Part shown: positions 60,101 through 64,000 of the stretch, piece by piece
How the letters are laid out: each line of letters starts with the position of its first letter
Position numbering within the stretch: position 1 is the first letter of the stretch
Source: Thioalkalivibrio halophilus
GTDB taxonomy: Bacteria; Pseudomonadota; Gammaproteobacteria; Ectothiorhodospirales; Ectothiorhodospiraceae
Reading direction: 5' to 3'
Length of the DNA: 64,000 nt
NCBI RefSeq assembly: GCF_001995255.1
Contig: NZ_MUZR01000023.1
Span: 1 to 64,000, forward strand
The notes under the pieces: generated by a model
What the model was told of the DNA's origin: nothing
Databases searched by the model: none
The model's input: the letters and a program-made list of their open reading frames with translations, nothing else
Program-made: the position numbers and the translations under genes

Positions 60101-61097
60101 CCGCCACCGCCTCCCGGTCCCCGGTATCGACAAACTCGGTCAGCGGACGTCCCAGGGCGTCCTCCACCGAGCGACCGGTCATCCGGGTCCAGGCGGGATT
60201 GAGAAACGTAAGGCAGCCTCCGGCATCGGTCTGGAAGATGATGTCACCGGCGCTGTCGATCACCTGCCGGTAGCGATGCTCGCTCGCGGCCAGGGCCGCC
60301 TGTTCGCGCCGCAGCCGCCCGCGGGCCACCACCTGATCGACCAGCACCGGCAGCCCCTTGAGATAGCCCCCGCTCTTGAGCACGTAGTCGTCGACCCCCA
60401 GGCGCAGGGCTTGTGCGGCCAGTTCCTCGGTCCCCTGCCCGGTCACCAGGATCACGGGGATATCGAGACCCCGCTCCGCGCGTATGCGGCGCGCCAGCTC
60501 CAGACCATCCATCCCCGGAAGGCGATAATCCAGCAACAGGATGTCGGGGTACGATGCGTCGCCATCGAACCCCTCTTCCAGCCGCGAGAGGACCTCGTCC
60601 GCGGAGTCCACCACCTCCAGTTGCAGATGCGGCGCCGCGCGGGCGAATTCCCGCCGCGTCAGACTGACATCGAAGCCGTTGTGCTCGGCGTAGAGCACGT
60701 GCACCGTTTCCAGCTCCTCCGGCCGCCGGTGACGACGCCCGAGGGCGTCCCGCACACGCGCCGGCAGGTGCTCCAGGTAGGTCTCGTTCTTCGGCAGATA
60801 GTCGTCGGCCCCGACGCGGAAGGCGGTCACCACGGTTTCCTGTTCGCCGTGGCCGGTCATCACGATAATCGCCTCCTCGCGCCCGCCCTCGCGCAGACGC
60901 GGGATCAGGTCCATGCCGTTGCCGTCCGGCAGCCGCAGGTCGAGCAGCACGCAATCGAAGCGCGCCTCCTCCAGCGCCGCCCAGGCTTCGGCCATCGACC
61001 CCGCCGTGCGGATCTCGACCTCCGCCCCGTCACGGCTCAGCGCCCGACGCTGCAGATCGGCATCCACCGGATTGTCTTCAACGAGCAGAATCTTCAT
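57177..61097 (-). CDS. REC-REC-PAS-GAF-GAF-PAS-GGDEF-EAL c-di-GMP regulator
   Basis: A 1306-residue soluble protein. REC1 (1-120) has acidic residues in LLVEDNP, phospho-acceptor Asp53 and Lys103. REC2 (130-260) has Asp190 and a Lys in VLKSGG, but its acidic pair reads EH (138-139) instead of DD/ED. PAS (about 275-395), two GAF domains (about 410-555 and 580-745) and a second PAS (about 755-880) follow. The GGDEF motif lies near 944 with an upstream RPPD inhibitory site. The EAL domain (about 1040-1300) has ECL in the EAL position and DDFGTGYSS. Both enzyme motifs look competent. It is the last gene of an overlapping run after the histidine kinase and the Rcp1-like regulator. Net activity is unknown. 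Confidence 0.9.
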   Translation of the reverse strand: MKILLVEDNPVDADLQRRALSRDGAEVEIRTAGSMAEAWAALEEARFDCVLLDLRLPDGNGMDLIPRLREGGREEAIIVMTGHGEQETVVTAFRVGADDYLPKNETYLEHLPARVRDALGRRHRRPEELETVHVLYAEHNGFDVSLTRREFARAAPHLQLEVVDSADEVLSRLEEGFDGDASYPDILLLDYRLPGMDGLELARRIRAERGLDIPVILVTGQGTEELAAQALRLGVDDYVLKSGGYLKGLPVLVDQVVARGRLRREQAALAASEHRYRQVIDSAGDIIFQTDAGGCLTFLNPAWTRMTGRSVEDALGRPLTEFVDTGDREAVAALLRGEAAAASTGEEATIGVVTRWGGLHWMELQGRSETDAEGRPAGFSGSLVDVTRRVRDQRLAAVRARVLDRLATGTRDPGFLADVIQELELLLPELSASIMLHDRETGMLECVAAPSLPGSLPWLHSPVPAGEGVGSCGTAAFRGEPVVVAEVAAHPWWDGLQAPMEAAGLQACWSFPFFDDDGHVLGTLATYLNEAREPRDEERGLIDEFTQLAGLAVQKLHAAQALDQRDRALQSSARMTLALLQAESPDRVMNSLLGRLGETLAADRAWVVVMAAEEPGRANRETHRHYWLRGDPAAPVRPPALRNLSLDSLPARWSEYLQDGEVVAGTRAEFPVEEQALLQNQGLQSLLLAPVFLEGEYRGFVGVDAVVRARNWSATDVSVARIFASSLGAALARRETVVGLRRLEAVFRSTRDGVVITDLSSRIIAVNPAFTEITGYPESEVLGQNPRILQSGYHDADFYRAMWQELERTGYWSGELWNRRRNGTVYPEWLSLSVVVDESGQPICYAGTITDMTELKRSESELNYLAEHDPLTDLPNRTRLHSLLSHAVEEARAESRGLGVLSLDLDRFKDVNDSLGHPAGDEVLVDIARRLAESVRPPDILGRLGGDEFMVVSQRAGDSGSLGEVARELLAALDTPVLLDSGRSVHLNASIGIARFPEDGDTATTLIQHADAAMFHSKENGRETWSFYEAELTRAASERLELESHLRGALSSGTGELQVHFQPQVRLSDGVPTGVECLARWETLQGESITPDRFIPVAEATGLIVPLGEQVLREACRQGVRLLREVRGDLVVAVNLSPVQLRSTRLVRRVGEILAETGFPAEQLELEVTETAIMSQGDRAVSRLKGLKSLGVRLAIDDFGTGYSSLAALQDFPLDVLKIDRSFVDQVDREGRGRWIAATIIAMARNLHLEVIAEGVETAAQAAWLNAHGCDVGQGFLYSPGLPVDRAEAWLRAPGRVAALASVRPG

Positions 61098-61572
61098 CTC
61101 GCGGGGACCTCCCTGAGGTAAACACCGAGGCCGGAGGCTGGTTCAACACGCACCAGTAGAGTTCGATCTGTTCGGCCACATCCATGAACCGGTCGAAGTC
61201 CACCGGCTTCACGATATAGGAATTCGCGCCGCTTTCATAAGCAGTACGGATGTCGGCGTCATCCGCCGACGACGTCAGCATCACCACCGGGATGCGCCCG
61301 CAGTCCGGATGCGCGCGCAGTGCCCGCAACACCTCCAGACCGTTGATCCGCGGCAGCCGGATGTCCAGCAGGACCACCGCCGGCACCGGTTCCTCGCCCC
61401 GCGCCCAGCGTTCCAGCCCCGCCAGGGCCTCCTCCCCGTCGCGCGCCACCGTCAACGGATTGGCCAGGCGGCGGCGACGGAAGGCATGGCGCAGCAGATC
61501 CAGATCCACCGGGCTGTCCTCGACCACGCAGATCGGCGGTGGCGAGCCCGGGTCACTCATTGGGGCGCTCAT
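61078..61572 (-). CDS. Rcp1-like single-domain response regulator
   Basis: A 164-residue stand-alone receiver. CVVEDSPVDLDLL holds the acidic residues, VVLLDIRLP the phospho-acceptor Asp70, VVMLTSS the Thr/Ser switch and SYIVKPVDF the Lys122. The sequence style is that of Rcp1-type regulators paired with phytochrome-like kinases. The start overlaps the kinase stop by four bases (ATGA at 61569-61572) with GGAG eight bases upstream. Its end overlaps the start of the GGDEF-EAL gene by 20 bases. It most likely relays phosphate from the kinase. Confidence 0.9.
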   Translation of the reverse strand: MSAPMSDPGSPPPICVVEDSPVDLDLLRHAFRRRRLANPLTVARDGEEALAGLERWARGEEPVPAVVLLDIRLPRINGLEVLRALRAHPDCGRIPVVMLTSSADDADIRTAYESGANSYIVKPVDFDRFMDVAEQIELYWCVLNQPPASVFTSGRSPRDEDSAR

Positions 61573-63347
61573 TGCGGCAGCTCCACACGGAAGGTCGCGC
61601 CCTCGCCGGGGCGGCCCTCGGCCTCGATCCGGGCGTCCAGCCGGCGGGCCGCGCGACGCACCAGGGCCAGGCCCACGCCGGTGCCGGGGTAGTCCTCGGC
61701 GCGGTTGAGACGCTGGAAGATCTCGAACATGCGCTCCCGGAACGCCTCGTCGAAGCCGATCCCGTTGTCCTCCACCTCCAGACGCACCACCGACGTCCGC
61801 CGCTGAGCGGCGACCCGGACCCGGGGTTCGTCGCGACCGGCACTGAACTTGAAGGCGTTCTCCAGCAGGTTGCGCAGGATCAATCCCAGACCGTCGGGAT
61901 CGGTCTCGACTTCCAGTTCGTCCGGCACGTCGATCGCGGTCGTCGCCGCCGCCGGGTATTCCGGCTCCAGCGCGCGCAGAGTCTCCCCCACCAGGTCACG
62001 CAGCCGGATCCGGCGCTGTTCCAGCGGTCGCCGCTCCATGCGCGAGTACGTCAGCAGGTCGCCGATCAGTTCGTTCATCTGCGCCACGCCCTGGCGGATA
62101 TTGCGCACGAATTCGCGCCCCTCGTCGTCCAGACGCCCGGCATGTTCCGCCTCCAGCAGCTGGCTGTAGCCCTCGATCCCGCGCAGCGGCGCCTTGAGAT
62201 CATGGGAAACCGCGTAGGAAAAGGATTCGAGCTCCTGGTTGGCGACCTGCAGTTCCGCCGTGCGCCGCTCGACCCGGCGTTCCAGATCGGCGTTGAACGC
62301 ACGCAACTCCAGCTCGGCCTGGTGCAGTTCGGTGATGTCCAGCGCCGTACCCTGCACCCGCCACGCGCCACCGGGGCTTTCACCCGGAAACGACGACGCG
62401 CGCTGAATGCCGAACCGCAGCCAGGTCTCCGGCCCGCGCCCCGGGTGTCGGCGTACGTGCAGGTACTGGCTTTGCGGCGGGGTACCGGCGGCCATGCCCC
62501 GCAAGGTGGCAGCCAGGCGTGGCCCGTCGGCGGACTCGGTGTCGAGGTCACGCTCCAGCAGCGTGGCCACGTCCGGTTCGGGACCGTCGGGCGGGCGCCC
62601 CAGCAATCTGAACAGCTGGTCCGACCACCAGAACCCGTTCACCGGATCGTATTCCCAGCTGCCAAGGCCCGCGTCGCGTTCGGCCCGTTCCAGCCGCTCC
62701 ATCTGCCGCTGGCGCTCCAGCTCCAGCCGCCGGCGTTCGGTGACGTCCAGCAGCACCCCGTGGATGCGTGTCACACGACCGTCCGTGTCCCGACTGAGCC
62801 AGGTCCGGTCCTCCACCCAGACCGTACCCAGCACGGGCAGCACCAGGCGGTAGAGCTGGGTATAGCGATCGGGGCCGTGTGCGAGGTGCATCTGCACCTC
62901 CTCGACGATGGACGGCAGATCATCGGGGTGAATCAGGCTGGCGTAATCCGGGTCGCCCGCCAGCAGGGCCTCGCGATCCAGCCCCCAGTCCGCGGCATTG
63001 GGCGAGACGTAGGTGACCGGCCAGCCGTCACGCGCCTCCCATTCGATCGCCAGCACCGGCGAGTGATCGATGATGCGCGCGGCCCGCCCCGCCTCCGCGG
63101 CCGCCCGGTCGCGGGCGGCCAGCGCGCGATGGATCAGCACGAACAGCAGCCCGGCGGTCACCACCACGTAGGCCCAGCCCTTCCCGGTCTGCAGCCGGGA
63201 CAGCCATTCCACATCGTCTACCAGCGCCAGCAGCGCCCGGTCGGAAAACCCGATCCACATCAGGCCGAGCACCAGATAGATCAGGGTGATACCCAGAGCC
63301 GTGATTGCGGCACCGCGGCGGATCCCGGGACTCGCGTCGCGTGTCAT
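61569..63347 (-). CDS. Membrane PAS-sensor histidine kinase
   Basis: A 592-residue sensor kinase. Two hydrophobic segments (about 12-30 and 50-72) flank a short periplasmic loop. Two PAS/PAC domains follow (about 85-215 and 225-345), then a short coiled coil. The HisKA motif [20 protein letters not shown] has the phospho-acceptor His near 381. The HATPase domain has the N box [12 protein letters not shown], the G1 box [12 protein letters not shown] and [11 protein letters not shown]. It resembles the bacteriophytochrome-type HisKA group but lacks the chromophore domains. AAGGAGG precedes the ATG. It is divergent from hisI and heads the three-gene signalling run. Confidence 0.9.
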   Translation of the reverse strand: MTRDASPGIRRGAAITALGITLIYLVLGLMWIGFSDRALLALVDDVEWLSRLQTGKGWAYVVVTAGLLFVLIHRALAARDRAAAEAGRAARIIDHSPVLAIEWEARDGWPVTYVSPNAADWGLDREALLAGDPDYASLIHPDDLPSIVEEVQMHLAHGPDRYTQLYRLVLPVLGTVWVEDRTWLSRDTDGRVTRIHGVLLDVTERRRLELERQRQMERLERAERDAGLGSWEYDPVNGFWWSDQLFRLLGRPPDGPEPDVATLLERDLDTESADGPRLAATLRGMAAGTPPQSQYLHVRRHPGRGPETWLRFGIQRASSFPGESPGGAWRVQGTALDITELHQAELELRAFNADLERRVERRTAELQVANQELESFSYAVSHDLKAPLRGIEGYSQLLEAEHAGRLDDEGREFVRNIRQGVAQMNELIGDLLTYSRMERRPLEQRRIRLRDLVGETLRALEPEYPAAATTAIDVPDELEVETDPDGLGLILRNLLENAFKFSAGRDEPRVRVAAQRRTSVVRLEVEDNGIGFDEAFRERMFEIFQRLNRAEDYPGTGVGLALVRRAARRLDARIEAEGRPGEGATFRVELPQ

Positions 63348-63478
63348 GCCCCCCTCCTTTTTGCGCGGTGCTTCCTTCCCCCAAGAATCCGCCGGACGGG
63401 CACACGACGCAAGACCCGGCCGCCCCGTGGCGCGGAATGTTATTCTTTGACGTTTGCGACCAAGTTGAACGACACGCC

Positions 63479-63910
63479 ATGTTCAAGAACCTGGAAAAAG
63501 CCCCGGCCGGCCGCCGCGAGCCGCTCGCCGAAGTCCTGGAGCGCGTACGCTTCAACGCCGACGGCCTGGTGCCCGCCATCGCCCAGCAGGGCGACACCGG
63601 GGAGGTCCTGATGATGGCCTGGATGAACCGCGAGGCCCTGGAGGAGACCCTGCGCACCGGACGGGTCTGCTATTGGTCGCGCTCGCGCGGGGCGCTGTGG
63701 CGCAAGGGCGAGTCCTCCGGTCAGGTCCAGCAGCTGCATTCCCTGCATCTGGACTGCGATGGGGACACCGTGCTGGCGAAGGTCGATCAGACCGGCCCCG
63801 CCTGCCACACCGGGCGGCGCAGCTGTTTCTATCTCCAGGTCGAGGGCGACGAGGTCGCCGTGACCAGCGACCCGCAGGTCGACCCCGAGACCCTCTACGG
63901 CGCCTCCTGA
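63479..63910 (+). CDS. hisI: Phosphoribosyl-AMP cyclohydrolase HisI
   Basis: Third step of histidine biosynthesis, 143 residues. Recognisable are [39 protein letters not shown], the metal site LDCDGDTVL and the Cys pair [10 protein letters not shown]. It is a stand-alone enzyme without the HisE domain. The ATG at 63479 is used. An in-frame upstream ATG lies in the promoter region shared with the divergent kinase. It is followed after 23 bp by cysS. Confidence 0.92.
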   Translation: MFKNLEKAPAGRREPLAEVLERVRFNADGLVPAIAQQGDTGEVLMMAWMNREALEETLRTGRVCYWSRSRGALWRKGESSGQVQQLHSLHLDCDGDTVLAKVDQTGPACHTGRRSCFYLQVEGDEVAVTSDPQVDPETLYGAS

Positions 63911-63933
63911 AACCGCGACAAGGAACACCGACC

Positions 63934-64000
63934 ATGGCCGACGCCAGCGCACCGCAGCTCGTCATCCACAACACCCTCGGGGGGCAGCGCGAGCCCTTCG
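63934..64000 (+). CDS. cysS: Cysteinyl-tRNA synthetase, 5' end only
   Basis: The first 22 codons are in the window, running off the right edge. They read MADASAPQLVIHNTLGGQRE then P-F. The segment L-x-I-x-N-T-L...(K/R)-E-x-F is the invariant start of CysRS. AAGGAA stands nine bases upstream of the ATG. Confidence 0.75.
   Translation, partial: MADASAPQLVIHNTLGGQREPF

Noticed and set aside
57294-61121. A 1275-codon open frame on the plus strand opposite the GGDEF-EAL gene
   Set aside because: Low-complexity His/Gln/Arg-rich translation with no domain. The minus strand encodes a well-defined multidomain protein with overlapping neighbours.

Overview
The window is GC-rich, densely coded DNA from a chemolithoautotrophic gammaproteobacterium. 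The most likely home is a Thioalkalivibrio- or Halothiobacillus-like sulfur oxidiser (Ectothiorhodospiraceae/Chromatiales). This rests on a complete alpha-carboxysome operon with form IA RuBisCO, an SbtA-type bicarbonate transporter, acidic soluble proteins and the gammaproteobacterial nlpD-rpoS-surE-pcm block. The genus is an inference. No rRNA, tRNA, CRISPR array, insertion sequence or prophage gene was seen.

Layout. 0-13.4 kb: a partial gene (possibly crcB), ettA, a C92-type papain-like hydrolase overlapping a membrane diguanylate cyclase, a GGCT-like protein, an MBL-like protein, a 1706-residue pseudokinase/ATPase/GAF/GGDEF protein, a small membrane protein, a tandem REPIN array and a phosphotransferase. 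13.4-29.1 kb: the carbon-concentrating locus, all on the minus strand. Read in transcription order it is cbbL, cbbS, csoS2, csoSCA, csoS4A, csoS4B, csoS1, a ferritin-like gene, a pterin-dehydratase-like RuBisCO assembly factor, mcdA and mcdB. A rho-independent terminator follows, then cbbQ, cbbO and a LysR (cbbR-like) gene. A new promoter then serves a SnoaL/CaMKII-AD-like gene, sbtA, an sbtB-like PII gene and perhaps the phosphotransferase.

29.3-36.5 kb: a DJ-1/PfpI protein, minCDE, a DUF1295 plus CFA-synthase-like methyltransferase pair, and a divergent DUF1631 gene. 36.5-42.2 kb: a hydantoinase/5-oxoprolinase fusion, a YdjM-like membrane protein, an HNH protein and an Mth938-like protein. 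42.2-46.8 kb: rpoS, nlpD, a YqaA-like gene, pcm, surE, and a divergent Smr-domain gene. 46.8-57.2 kb: a heme lipoprotein behind an FNR/Anr-type box, a short LOV protein, truD, tsaB, a DinG/YoaA helicase, a TPR lipoprotein, a class A PBP, a phosphotransferase-kinase fusion and a DUF302 protein. 57.2-63.4 kb: histidine kinase, Rcp1-like regulator and a 1306-residue REC-REC-PAS-GAF-GAF-PAS-GGDEF-EAL protein in overlapping order. The end holds hisI and the start of cysS.

How it works together. SbtA would import bicarbonate under control of the SbtB-like PII protein. CsoSCA makes CO2 inside a CsoS1/CsoS4 shell built on CsoS2, RuBisCO fixes it, CbbQO reactivates RuBisCO, and McdAB spaces the carboxysomes. 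Three separate GGDEF proteins and a LOV protein indicate heavy investment in c-di-GMP and sensory signalling. The least-explained features are the SnoaL-like gene in the sbtAB unit and the tandem 13-bp repeat in its promoter, the degenerate kinase of the 1706-residue protein, and the REPIN array.
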